Source of the DNA: Piscicola geometra
Lineage: Eukaryota > Annelida > Clitellata > Hirudinida > Piscicolidae
NCBI GenBank assembly: GCA_943735955.1
Contig: OX030955.1
Coordinates: 12,799,383 to 12,863,382 of the forward strand
DNA length: 64,000 nt
Direction of reading: 5' to 3'
This document shows, one piece after another, positions 30,001-45,000 of the stretch (position 1 is its first letter; each line of letters starts with the position of its first letter). Under the pieces are notes generated by a model. It saw only the letters and a list, made by a program, of their open reading frames with translations. It was not told the DNA's origin and made no database searches. Made by a program: the position numbers and the translations under genes.

Positions 30001-33000
30001 AACTACAGTGCCAACTACTGCATCGACAACAGTGCCGACTACTGCATCGACAACAGTGCTGACTACTGCATCAACAACAGTGCCGACTACTGCATCAACA
30101 ACAGTGCCGACTACTGCATCAACAACAGTGCCGACTACTGCATCAACAACAGTGCCGACTACTGCATCAACAACAGTGCCGACTACTGCATCGACAACAG
30201 TGCCGACTATTGCATCAACTACAGTGCCGACTACTGCATCAACAACAGTGCCGACTACTGCATCGACAACAGTGCCGACTATTGCATCAACTACAGTGCC
30301 GACTACTGCATCAACTACAGTGCCGACTACTGCATCAACAACAGTGCCGACTACTGCATCGACAACAATGCCAACTACTGCATCAACTACAGTGCCAATT
30401 ACTACATCGACAACAGTACCGACAACTGCATCGACAACAGTGCCGACTACTGCATCGACAACAGTGCTGAATACTGCATCAACAACAGTGCCAACTACTG
30501 CATCGACAAAAATGCCGACCACTGCATCGACAACAGTGCCGACTAGTGCATCAACAGCAGTGACGACTACTGCATCGACAACAGTGCCGACTACTGCATC
30601 AACAACAGTGCCGACTACTGCATCAACTACAGTGCCAATTACTACATCGACAACAGTGCCGACTACTGCATCGACAACAGTGCCGACTACTGCATCAACT
30701 ACAGTGCCGACTACTGCATCGACAACAGTGACGACCACTGCATCGACAACAGTGCCGACTATTGCATCAACTACAGTGCCGACTACTGCATCAACAACAG
30801 TGCCGACTACTGCATCGACAACAGTGCCGACTATTGCATCAACTACAGTGCCGACTACTGCATCAACTACAGTGCCGACTACTGCATCGACAACAATGCC
30901 AACTACTGCATCAACTACAGTGCCAATTACTACATCGACAACAGTACCGACTACTGCATCGACAACAGTGCCGACTACTGCATCAACAACAGTGCCGACT
31001 ACTGCATCACCAACAGTGCCGACAACTGCATCGACAACAGTGCCGACAACTGCATCGACAACAGTGCTGAATACTGCATCACCAACAGTGCCGACAACTG
31101 CATCGACAACAGTGCCGACTACTGCATCAACAACAGTGCCGACTACGGCATCGACAACAGTGCCGACCACTGCATTAACAACAGTGCCGACTAGTGCATC
31201 AACAGCAGTGACGACTACTGCATCAACAACAGTGCCGACTATTGCATCAACTACAGTGCCAACTACTGCATCGACAACAGTGCCGACTACTGCATCGACA
31301 ACAGTGCTGACTACTGCATCAACAACAGTGCCGACTACTGCATCAACAACAGTGCCGACTACTGCATCAACAACAGTGCCGACTACTGCATCAACAACAG
31401 TGCCGACTACTGCATCAACAACAGTGCCGACTACTGCATCGACAACAGTGCCGACTATTGCATCAACTACAGTGCCGACTACTGCATCGACAACAGTTCT
31501 GACTACTGCATCTACAACAGTGCCGACTATTGCATCAACTACAGTGCCGACTTCTGCATCGACAACAGTGCCGACTACTGCATCAACAACAGTGCCGACT
31601 CCTGCATCGACAACAGTGCTGACTACTGCATCAACAACAGTGCCGACTACTGCATCGACAACAGTGACGACCACTGCATCGACAACAGTGCCGACTATTG
31701 CATCAACTACAGTGCCGACTACTGCATCAACAACAGTGCCGACTACTGCATCGACAACAGTGCCGACTATTGCATCAACTACAGTGCCGACTACTGCATC
31801 AACTACAGTGCCGACTACTGCATCGACAACAATGCCAACTACTGCATCAACTACAGTGCCAATTACTACATCGACAACAGTACCGACTACTGCATCGACA
31901 ACAGTGCCGACTACTGCATCAACAACAGTGCCGACTACTGCATCACCAACAGTGCCGACAACTGCATCGACAACAGTGCCGACAACTGCATCGACAACAG
32001 TGCTGAATACTGCATCACCAACAGTGCCGACAACTGCATCGACAACAGTGCCGACTACTGCATCAACAACAGTGCCGACTACGGCATCGACAACAGTGCC
32101 GACCACTGCATTAACAACAGTGCCGACTAGTGCATCAACAGCAGTGACGACTACTGCATCAACAACAGTGCCGACTATTGCATCAACTACAGTGCCAACT
32201 ACTGCATCGACAACAGTGCCGACTACTGCATCGACAACAGTGCTGACTACTGCATCAACAACAGTGCCGACTACTGCATCAACAACAGTGCCGACTACTG
32301 CATCAACAACAGTGCCGACTACTGCATCAACAACAGTGCCGACTACTGCATCAACAACAGTGCCGACTACTGCATCGACAACAGTGCCGACTATTGCATC
32401 AACTACAGTGCCGACTACTGCATCAACAACAGTGCCGACTACTGCATCGACAACAGTGCCGACTATTGCATCAACTACAGTGCCGACTACTGCATCAACT
32501 ACAGTGCCGACTACTGCATCAACAACAGTGCCGACTACTGCATCGACAACAATGCCAACTACTGCATCAACTACAGTGCCAATTACTACATCGACAACAG
32601 TACCGACAACTGCATCGACAACAGTGCCGACTACTGCATCGACAACAGTGCTGAATACTGCATCAACAACAGTGCCAACTACTGCATCGACAAAAATGCC
32701 GACCACTGCATCGACAACAGTGCCGACTAGTGCATCAACAGCAGTGACGACTACTGCATCGACAACAGTGCCGACTACTGCATCAACAACAGTGCCGACT
32801 ACTGCATCAACTACAGTGCCAATTACTACATCGACAACAGTGCCGACTACTGCATCGACAACAGTGCCGACTACTGCATCAACTACAGTGCCGACTACTG
32901 CATCAACAACAGTGCCGACTACTGCATCGACAACAATGCCAACTACTGCATCAACTACAGTGCCAATTACTACATCGACAACAGTGCCGACTACTGCATC

Positions 33001-36000
33001 AACAGCACTGACGACTACTGCATCGACAACAGTGCCGACTACTGCATCAACAACAGTGCCGACTACGGCATCGACAACAGTGCCGACCACTGCATTAACA
33101 ACAGTGCCGACTACTGCATCGACAACAGTGCCGACTACTGCATCAACAACAGTGCCGACTACTGCATCGACAACAGTTCTGACTACTGCATCTACAACAG
33201 TGCCGACTATTGCATCAACTACAGTGCCGACTTCTGCATCGACAACAGTGCCGACTACTGCATCAACAACAGTGTCGACTCCTGCATCGACAACAGTGCT
33301 GACTACTGCATCAACAACAGTGCCGACTACTGCATCGACAACAGTGACGACCACTGCATCGACAACAGTGCCGACTACTGCATCGACAACAGTGCCGACT
33401 ACTGCATCAACAACAGTGCCGACTACGGCATCGACAACAGTGCCGACCACTGCATTAACAACAGTGCCGACTAGTGCATCAACAGCAGTGACGACTACTG
33501 CATCAACAACAGTGCCGACTATTGCATCAACTACAGTGCCAACTACTGCATCGACAACAGTGCCGACTACTGCATCGACAACAGTGCTGACTACTGCATT
33601 AACAACAGTGCCGACTACTGCATCAACAACAGTGCCGACTACTGCATCAACAACAGTGCCGACTACTGCATCAACAACAGTGCCGACTACTGCATCAACA
33701 ACAGTGCCGACTACTGCATCGACAACAGTGCCGAATATTGCATCAACTACAGTGCCGACTACTGCATCAACAACAGTGCCGACTACTGCATCGACAACAG
33801 TGCCGACTATTGCATCAACTACAGTGCCGACTACTGCATCAACTACAGTGCCGACTACTGCATCAACAACAGTGCCGACTACTGCATCGACAACAATGCC
33901 AACTACTGCATCAACTACAGTGCCAATTACTACATCGACAACAGTACCGACTACTGCATCGACAACAGTGCCGACTACTGCATCAACAACAGTGCCGACT
34001 ACTGCATCAGCAACAGTGCCGACTACTGCATCGACAACAGTGCTGAATACTGCATCAACAACAGTGCCAGTTACTGCATCGACAAAAGTGCCGACCACTG
34101 CATCGACAACAGTGCCGACTAGTGCATCAACAGCAGTGACGACTACTGCATCGACAACAGTGCCGACTACTGCATCAACAACAGTGCCGACTACTGCATC
34201 AACAACAGTGCCGACAACTGCATCGACAACAGTGCCGACTTCTGCATCGACAACAGTGCCGACTACTGCATCAACCACAGTGCCGACTACTACATCGACA
34301 ACAGTGCGGACTATTGCATCAACTATAGTGCCGACTACTGAATCAACAACAGTGCAGACTACTGAATCGACAACAGTGCCGACTATTGCATCAACTATAG
34401 TGCCGACTACTGCATCGACAACAGTGCCGACTTCTGCATCGACAACAGTGCCGACTACTGCATCAACAACAGTGCCGACTACTGAATCGACAACAGTGCC
34501 GACTATTGCATCAACTACAGTTCCGACTACTGCATCAACAACAGTGCCGACTACTGCATCGACAGAAATGCCTACTACTGCATCAACTACAGTGCCAATT
34601 ACTACATCGACAACAGTGCCGACTACTGCATCAACCACAGTGCCGACTACTGCATCGACAACAGTGCCGACCATTGCATCGACAACAGTGCCGACTACTG
34701 CATCGACAACAGTGCCGACTACTGCATCGACAACAGTGCCGACAACTGCATCAACAACAGTGCCGACTACTGCATCGACAACAGTGCCGACTACTGCATC
34801 GACAACAGTGTCGACTATTGCATCAACAACAGTGCCGACGACTGCATCAACAACAGTGCCGACTACTGCATCGACAACAGTGCCGACTATTGCATCAACT
34901 ACAGTGCCGACTACTGCATCGACAACAGTGCCGACTACTGCATCAACAGCAGTGACGACTACTGCATCGACAACAGAGCCGACTACTGCACCAACAGCAG
35001 TGACGACTACTGCATCGACAACAGTGCCGACTACTGCATCAACAACAGTGCCGACTACGGCATCGACAACAGTGCCGACCACTGCATTAACAACAGTGCC
35101 GACTACTGCATCGACAACAGTGCCGACTACTGCATCAACAACAGTGCCGACTACTGCATCGACAACAGTGCCGACCACTGCATCGACAACATTGCCGACT
35201 AGTGCATCAACAGCAGTGACGACTACTGCATCAAAAACAGTGCCGACTACTGCATCAACAACAGTGCCGACTATTGCATCAACTACAGTGCCAACTACTG
35301 CATCGACAACAGTGCCGACTACTGCATCGACAACAGTGCTGACTACTGCATCAACAACAGTGCCGACTACTGCATCAACAACAGTGCCGACTACTGCATC
35401 AACAACAGTGCCGACTACTGCATCAACAACAGTGCCGACTACTGCATCAACTACAGTGCCAATTACTACATCGACAACAGTGCCGACTACTGCATCGACA
35501 ACAGTGCCGACTACTGCATCAACTACAGTGCCGACTACTGCATCAACAACAGTGCCGACTACTGCATCGACAACAATGCCAACTACTGCATCAACTACAG
35601 TGCCAATTACTACATCGACAACAGTGCCGACTACTGCATCAACAGCACTGACGACTACTGCATCGACAACAGTGCCGACTACTGCATCAACAACAGTGCC
35701 GACTACGGCATCGACAACAGTGCCGACCACTGCATTAACAACAGTGCCGACTACTGCATCGACAACAGTGCCGACTACTGCATCAACAACAGTGCCGACT
35801 ACTGCATCGACAACAGTGCTGACTACTGCATCTACAACAGTGCCGACTATTGCATCAACTACAGTGCCGACTTCTGCATCGACAACAGTGCCGACTACTG
35901 CATCAACAACAGTGCCGACTACTGCATCGACAACAGTGACGACCACTGCATCGACAACAGTGCCGACTATTGCATCAACTACAGTGCCGACTACTGCATC

Positions 36001-39000
36001 AACAACAGTGCCGACTACTGCATCGACAACAGTGCCGACTATTGCATCAACTACAGTGCCGACTACTGCATCAACTACAGTGCCGACTACTGCATCGACA
36101 ACAAGGCCAACTACTGCATCAACTACAGTGCCAATTACTACATCGACAACAGTACCGACTACTGCATCGACAACAGTGCCGACTACTGCATCAACAACAG
36201 TGCCGACTACTGCATCACCAACAGTGCCGACAACTGCATCGACAACAGTGCCGACTACTGCATCGACAACAGTGCTGAATACTGCATCAACAACAGTGCC
36301 GACTACTGCATCAACAGCACTGACGACTACTGCATCGACAACAGTGCCGACCACTGCATCGACAACAGTGCCGACTACTGCATCGACAACAGTGCCGACT
36401 ACTGCATTAACAACAGTGCCGACTAGTGCATCAACAGCAGTGACGACTACTGCATCAACAACAGTGCCGACTATTGCATCAACTACAGTGCCAACTACTG
36501 CATCGACAACAGTGCCGACTACTGCATCGACAACAGTGCTGACTACTTCATCAACAACAGTGCCGACTACTGCATCAACAACAGTGCCGACTACTGCATC
36601 AACAACAGTGCCGACTACTGCATCAACAACAGTGCCGACTACTGCATCAACAACAGTGCCGACTACTGCATTGACAACAGTGCCGACTATTGCATCAACT
36701 ACAGTGCCGACTACTGCATCAACAACAGTGCCGACTACTGCATCGACAACAGTGCCGACTATTGCATCAACTACAGTGCCGACTACTGCATCAACTACAG
36801 TGCCGACTACTGCATCAACAACAGTGCCGACTACTTCATCGACAACAATGCCAACTACTGCATCAACTACAAAGCCAATTACTACATCGACAACAGTACC
36901 GACTACTGCATCGACAACAGTGCCGACTACTGCATCAACAACAGTGCCGACTACTGCATCAGCAACAGTGCCGACAACTGCATCGACAACAGTGCCGACT
37001 ACTGCATCGACAATAGTGCTGAATACTGCATCAACAACAGTGCCAACTACTGCATCGACAAAAGTGCCGACCACTGCATCGACAACAGTGCCGACTAGTG
37101 CATCAACAGCAGTGACGACTACTGCATCGACAACAGTGCCGACTACTGCATCAACAACAGTGCCGACTACTGCATCAACAACAGTGCCGACAACTGCATC
37201 GACAACAGTGCCGACTTCTGCATCGACAACAGTGCCGACTACTGCATCAACCACAGTGCCGACTACTACATCGACAACAGTGCCGACTATTGCATCAACT
37301 ATAGTGCCGACTACTGCATCAACAACAGTGCCGACTACTGAATCGACAACAGTGCCGACTATTGCATCAACTACAGTTCCGACTACTGCATCAACAACAG
37401 TGCCGACTACTGCATCGACAGAAATGCCTACTACTGCATCAACTACAGTGCCAATTACTACATCGACAACAGTGCCGACTACTGCATCGACAACAGTGCC
37501 GACTATTGCATCAACAACAGTGCCGACAACTGCTTCAACAACAGTGCCGACTACTGCATCGACAACAGTGCCGACCACTGCATCGACAACAGTGCCGACT
37601 ACTGCATCGACAACAGTGCCGACTACTGCATCGACAACAGTGCCGACAACTGCATCAACAACAGTGCCGACTACTGCATCGACAACAGTGCCGACTACTG
37701 CATCGACAACAGTGTCGACTATTGCATCAACAACAGTGCCGAGTACTGCATCAACAACAGTGCCTACAACTGCTTCAACAACAGTGCCGACTACTGCATC
37801 GACAACAGTGCCGAACACTGCATCGACAACAGTGCCGACCACTGCATCGACAACAGTGCCGACTACTGCATCAACAGCAGTGACGACTATTGCATCAACA
37901 GCAGTGACGACTACTGCATCGACAACAGTGCCGACTACTGCATCAACAACAGTGCCGACTACTGCATCAACAACAGTGCCGACAACTGCATCGACAACAG
38001 TGCCGACTTCTGCATCGACAACAGTGCCGACTACTGCATCAACAACAGTGCCGACTACTGCATCGACAACAGTGCCGACTATTGCATCAACTATAGTGCC
38101 GACTACTGCATCAACAACAGTGCCGACTACTGCATCGACAACAGTGCCGACTATTGCATCAACTACAGTTCCGACTACTGCATCAACAACAGTGCTGACT
38201 ACTGCATCGACAACAGTGCCGACTAGTGCATCAACAGCAGTGACGACTACTGCATCGACAACAGTGCCGACTACTGCATCAACAACACTGCCGACAACTG
38301 CATCGACAACAGTGCCGACCACTGCATCGACAACAGTGCCGACTACTGCATCAACAGCAGTGACGACTATTGCATCAACAGCAGTGACGACTACTGCATC
38401 GACAACAGTGCCGACTACTGCATCAACAACAATGCCTACTACTGCATCAACTACAGTGCCAATTACTACATCGACAACAGTGCCGACTACTGCATCGACA
38501 ACAGTGCCGACTACTGCATCGACAACAGTGCCGACTACTGCATCGACAACAGTGCCGACTATTGCATCAACTACAGTGCCGACTACTGCATCAACAACAG
38601 TGCCGACTACTACATCGACAACAATGCCTACTACTGCATCAACTACAGTGCCAATTACTACAACGACAACAGTGCCGACCACTGCATTAACAACAGTGCC
38701 GACTACTGCATCGACAACAGTGCCGACTACAGCATCAACAACAGTGCCGACTACTGCATCGACAACAGTGCCGACTACTGCATCAACAACAGTGCCGACT
38801 ACTGCATCGACAACAGTGCCGACCACTGCATTAACAACAGTGCCGACTACTGCATCGACAACAGTGCCGACTATTGCATCAACTATAGTGCCGACTACTG
38901 CATCGAAAACAGTGCTGACTACTGCATCAACAACAGTGCCGACTACTGCATCGACAACAGTGCCGACTACAGCATCAACAACAGTGCCGACTACTGCATC

Positions 39001-42000
39001 GACAACAGTGCCGACTACTGCATCAACAACAGTGCCGACTACTGCATCGACAACAGTGCCGACCACTGCATTAACAACAGTGCCGACTACTGCATCGACA
39101 ACAGTGCCGACTACTGCATCAACAACAGTGCCGACTACTGCATTGACAACAGTGCCCACTACTGCATCGACAACAGTGCCGACCACTGCATTAACAACAG
39201 TGCCGACTCCTGCATCGACAACAGTACCGACTACTGCATCAACAACAGTGCCGACTACTGCATCGACAACAGTGCCGACTACTGCATCAACAACAGTGCC
39301 GACTACTGCATCGACAACAGTGCCGACTACTGCATTAACAACAGTGCCGACTACTGCATCGACAACAGTGCCGACTACTGCATCGACAACAGTGCCGAAT
39401 ACAGCATCAACAACAGTGCCGACTACTGCATCGACAACAGTGCCGACTACTGCATCAACAACAGTGCCGACTACTGCATCGACAACAGTGCCGACCACTG
39501 CATTAACAACAGTGCCGACTACTGCATCGACAACAGTGCCGACTACTGCATCGACAACAGTGCCGACTACAGCATCAACCACAGTGCCGACTACTACATC
39601 GACAACAGTGCCGACCACTGCATCGACAACAGTGCCGAATACTGCATCAACAACAGTGCCGACTACTGCATCAAAAACAGTGCCGACTACTGCATCGACA
39701 ACAATGCCTACTACTGCATCAACTACAGTGCCAACTAGTCCATCGACAACAGTGCCGACTACTGCATCGACAACAGTGCCGACCACTGCATCAACAACAT
39801 TGCCGACTAGTGCATCAACAGCAGTGACGACTACTGCATCGACAACAGTGCCGACTACTGCATCAACAACAGTGCCGACTATTGCATCAACTACAGTGCC
39901 AACTACTGCATCGACAACAGTGCCGACTACTGCATCGACAACAGTGCTGACTACTGCATCAACAACAATGCTGACTACTGCATCAACAACAGTGCCGACT
40001 ACTGCATCAACAACAGTGCCGACTACTGCATCAACAACAGTGCCGACTACTGCATCAACAACAGTGCCGACTACTGCATCGACAACAGTGCCGACTATTG
40101 CATCAACTACAGTGCCAACTACTGCATCGACAACAGTGCCGACTACTGCATCGACAACAGTGCTGACTACTGCATCAACAACAGTGCCGACTACTGCATC
40201 GACAACAGTGCCGACCACTGCATCAACAACATTGCCGACTAGTGCATCAACAGCAGTGACGACTACTGCATCGACAACATTGCCGACTACTGCATCAACA
40301 ACAGTGCCGACTATTGCATCAACTACAGTGCCAACTACTGCATCGACAACAGTGCCGACTACTGCATCGACAACAGTGCTGACTACTGCATCAACAACAG
40401 TGCCGACTACTGCATCAACAACAGTGCCGACTACTGCATCAACAACAGTGCCGACTACTGCATCAAAAACAGTGCCGACTACTGCATCAACAACAGTGCC
40501 GACTACTGCATCAACAACAGTGCCGACTACTGCATCAACAACAGTGCCGACTACTGCATCAAAAACAGTGCCGACTACTGCATCAACAACAGTGCCGACT
40601 ACTGCATCGACAACAGTGCCGACTATTGCATCAACAACAGTGCCGACTACTGCATCAACAACAGTGCCGACTACTGCATCGACAACAGTGCCGACTATTG
40701 CATCAACTACAGTGCCGACTACTGCATCAACAACAGTGCCGACTACTGCATCGACAACAGTGCCGACTATTGCATTAACTACAGTGCCGACTACTGCATT
40801 AACTACAGTGCCGTCTACTGCATCAACAACAGTGCCGACTACTGCATCGACAACAATGCCAACTACTGCATCAACTACAGTGCCAATTACTACATCGACA
40901 ACAGTGCCGACTACTGCATCGACAACAGTGCCGACTACTGCATCAACTACAGTGCCGACTACTGCATCAACAACAGTGCCGACTACTGCATCGACAACAA
41001 TGCCAACTACTGCATCAACTACAGTGCCAATTACTACATCGACAACAGTGCCGACTACTGCATCAACAGCACTGACGACTACTGCATCGACAACAGTGCC
41101 GACTACTGCATCAACAACAGTGCCGACTACGGCATCGACAACAGTGCCGACTACTGCATCAACAACAGTGCTGACTACTGCATCGACAACAGTGCTGACT
41201 ACTGCATCGACAACAGTGCCGACTATTGCATCAACTACAGTGCCGACTTCTGCATCGACAACAGTGCCGACTACTGCATCAACAACAGTGCCGACTCCTG
41301 CATCGACAACAGTGCTGACTACTGCATCAACAACAGTGCCGACTATTGCATCAACTACAGTGCCAACTACTGCATCGACAACAGTGCCGACTACTGCATC
41401 GACAACAGTTCTGACTACTGCATCAACAACAGTGCCGACTACTGCATCAACAACAGTGCCGACTACTGCATCAACAACAGTGCCGACTACTGCATCAACA
41501 CCAGTGCCGACCACTGCATTAACAACAGTGCCGACTACTGCATCGACAACAGTGCCGACTACTGCATCAACAACAGTGCCGACTACTGCATCGACAACAG
41601 TGCTGACTACTGCATCGACAACAGTGCCGACTACTGCATCAACAACAGTGCCGACTCCTGCATCGACAACAGTGCTGACTACTGCATCAACAACAGTCCC
41701 GACTACTGCATCGACAACAGTGCCAACCACTGCATCGACAACATTGCTGACTAGTGCATCAACAGCAGTGACGACTACTGCATTGACAACAGTGCCGACT
41801 ACTGCATCAACAACAGTGCCGACTATTGCATCAACTACAGTGCCAACTACTGCATCGACAACAGTGCCGACTACTGCATCGACAACAGTGCTGACTACTG
41901 CATCAACAACAGTGCCGAATATTGCATCAACAACAGTGCCGACTACTGCATCAAAAACAGTGCCGACTACTGCATCGACAACAATGCCTACTACTGCATC

Positions 42001-45000
42001 AACTACAGTGCCAATTACTACATCGACAACAGTGCCGACTACTGCATCGACAACAGTGCCGACTATTGCATCAACAACAGTGCCGAGTACTGCATCAACA
42101 ACAGTGCCGACAACTGCTTCAACAGCAGTGACGACTACTGCATCGACAACAGTGCCGACTACTGCATCAACAACAGTGCCGACTATTGCATCAACTACAG
42201 TGCCGACTACTGCATCGACAACAGTGCCAACCACTGCATCGACAACATTGCTGACTAGTGCATCAACAGCAGTGACGACTACTGCATCGACAACAATGCC
42301 GACTACTGCATCAACAACAGTGCTGACTACTGCATCAACAACAGTGCCGAATACTGCATCAACAACAGTGCCGACTACTGCATCGACAACAGTGCCGACT
42401 ACTGCATCAACAACAGTGCCGACTATTGCATCAACTACAGTGCCAACTACTGCATCGACAACAATGCCTACTACTGCATCAACTACAGTGCCAATTACTA
42501 CATCGACAACAGTGCCGACTACTGCATCGACAACAGTGCCGACTATTGCATCAACAACAGTGCCGAGTACTGCATCAACAACAGTGCCGACAACTGCTTC
42601 AACAGCAGTGACGACTACTGCATCGACAACAATGCCGACTACTGCATCAACAACAGTGCTGACTACTGCATCAACAACAGTGCCGAATACTGCATCAACA
42701 ACAGTGCCGAATACTGCATCAACAACAGTGCCGACTACTGCATCAAAAACAGTGCCGACTACTGCATCGACAACAATGCCTACTACTGCATCAACTACAG
42801 TGCCAATTACTACATCGACAACAGTGCCGACTACTGCATCGACAACAGTGCCGACTATTGCATCAACAACAGTGCCGAGTACTGCATCAACAACAGTGCC
42901 GACAACTGCTTCAACAGCAGTGACGACTACTGCATCGACAACAGTGCCGACTACTGCATCAACAACAGTGCCGACTATTGCATCAACTACAGTGCCAACT
43001 ACTGCACCGACAACAGTGCCGACTACTGCATCGACAACAGTGCTGACTACTGCATCAACAACAGTACCGACTACAGCATCAACAACAATGCCGACTACTG
43101 CATCAACAACAGTGCCGACTACTGCATCAACAACAGTGCCGACTACTGCATCAACAACAGTGCCGACTACTGCATCGACAACAGTGCCGACTATTGCATC
43201 AACTACATTGCCGACTACTGCATCAACAACAGTGCCGACTACTGCATCGACAACAGTGCCGACTATTGCATCAACTACAGTGCCAACTACTGCATCGACA
43301 ACAGTGCCGACTACTGCATCAACAGCAGTGACGACTACTGCATCAACAACAGTGCCGACTACTGCATCAACAACAGTGCCGACTACTGCATCAACAACAG
43401 TACCGACTACTGCATCAACAACAGTGCCGACTACTGCATCGACAACAGTGCCAACCACTGCATCGACAACATTGCTGACTAGTGCATCAACAGCAGTGAC
43501 GACTACTGCATCGACAACAATGCCGACTACTGCATCAACAACAGTGCTGACTACTGCATCAACAACAGTGCCGAATACTGCATCAACAACAGTGCCGACT
43601 ACTGCATCGACAACAGTGCCGACTACTGCATCAACAACAGTGCCGACTATTGCATCAACTACAGTGCCAACTACTGCATCGACAACAATGCCTACTACTG
43701 CATCAACTACAGTGCCAATTACTACATCGACAACAGTGCCGACTACTGCATCGACAACAGTGCCGACTATTGCATCAACAACAGTGCCGAGTACTGCATC
43801 AACAACAGTGCCGACAACTGCTTCAACAGCAGTGACGACTACTGCATCGACAACAATGCCGACTACTGCATCAACAACAGTGCTGACTACTGCATCAACA
43901 ACAGTGCCGAATACTGCATCAACAACAGTGCCGAATACTGCATCAACAACAGTGCCGACTACTGCATCAAAAACAGTGCCGACTACTGCATCGACAACAA
44001 TGCCTACTACTGCATCAACTACAGTGCCAATTACTACATCGACAACAGTGCCGACTACTGCATCGACAACAGTGCCGACTATTGCATCAACAACAGTGCC
44101 GAGTACTGCATCAACAACAGTGCCGACAACTGCTTCAACAGCAGTGACGACTACTGCATCGACAACAGTGCCGACTACTGCATCAACAACAGTGCCGACT
44201 ATTGCATCAACTACAGTGCCAACTACTGCATCGACAACAGTGCCGACTACTGCATCGACAACAGTGCTGACTACTGCATCAACAACAGTACCGACTACAG
44301 CATCAACAACAATGCCGACTACTGCATCAACAACAGTGCCGACTACTGCATCAACAACAGTGCCGACTACTGCATCAACAACAGTGCCGACTACTGCATC
44401 GACAACAGTGCCGACTATTGCATCAACTACATTGCCGACTACTGCATCAACAACAGTGCCGACTACTGCATCGACAACAGTGCCGACTATTGCATCAACT
44501 ACAGTGCCAACTACTGCATCGACAACAGTGCCGACTACTGCATCAACAGCAGTGATGACTACTGCATCAACAACAGTGCCGACTACTGCATCAACAACAG
44601 TGCCGACTACTGCATCAACAACAGTGCCGACTACTGCATCGACAACAGTGCCGACTATTGCATCAACTACAGTGCCGACTACTGCATCAACAATAGTGCC
44701 GACTACTGCATCGACAACAGTGCCGACTATTGCATCAACTACAGTGCCGACTACTGCATCGACAACAGTGCCGACTACTGCATCAACAGCAGTGACGACT
44801 ACTGCATCGACAACAGAGCCGACTACTGCACCAACAGCAGTGACGACTACTGCATCGACAACAGTGCCGACCACTGCATCGACAACAGTGCCGACTACTG
44901 CATCAACAACAGTGCCGACTCCTGCATCGACAACAGTGCTGACTACTGCATCAACAACAGTGCCGACTACTGCATCGACAACAGTGACGACCACTGCATC

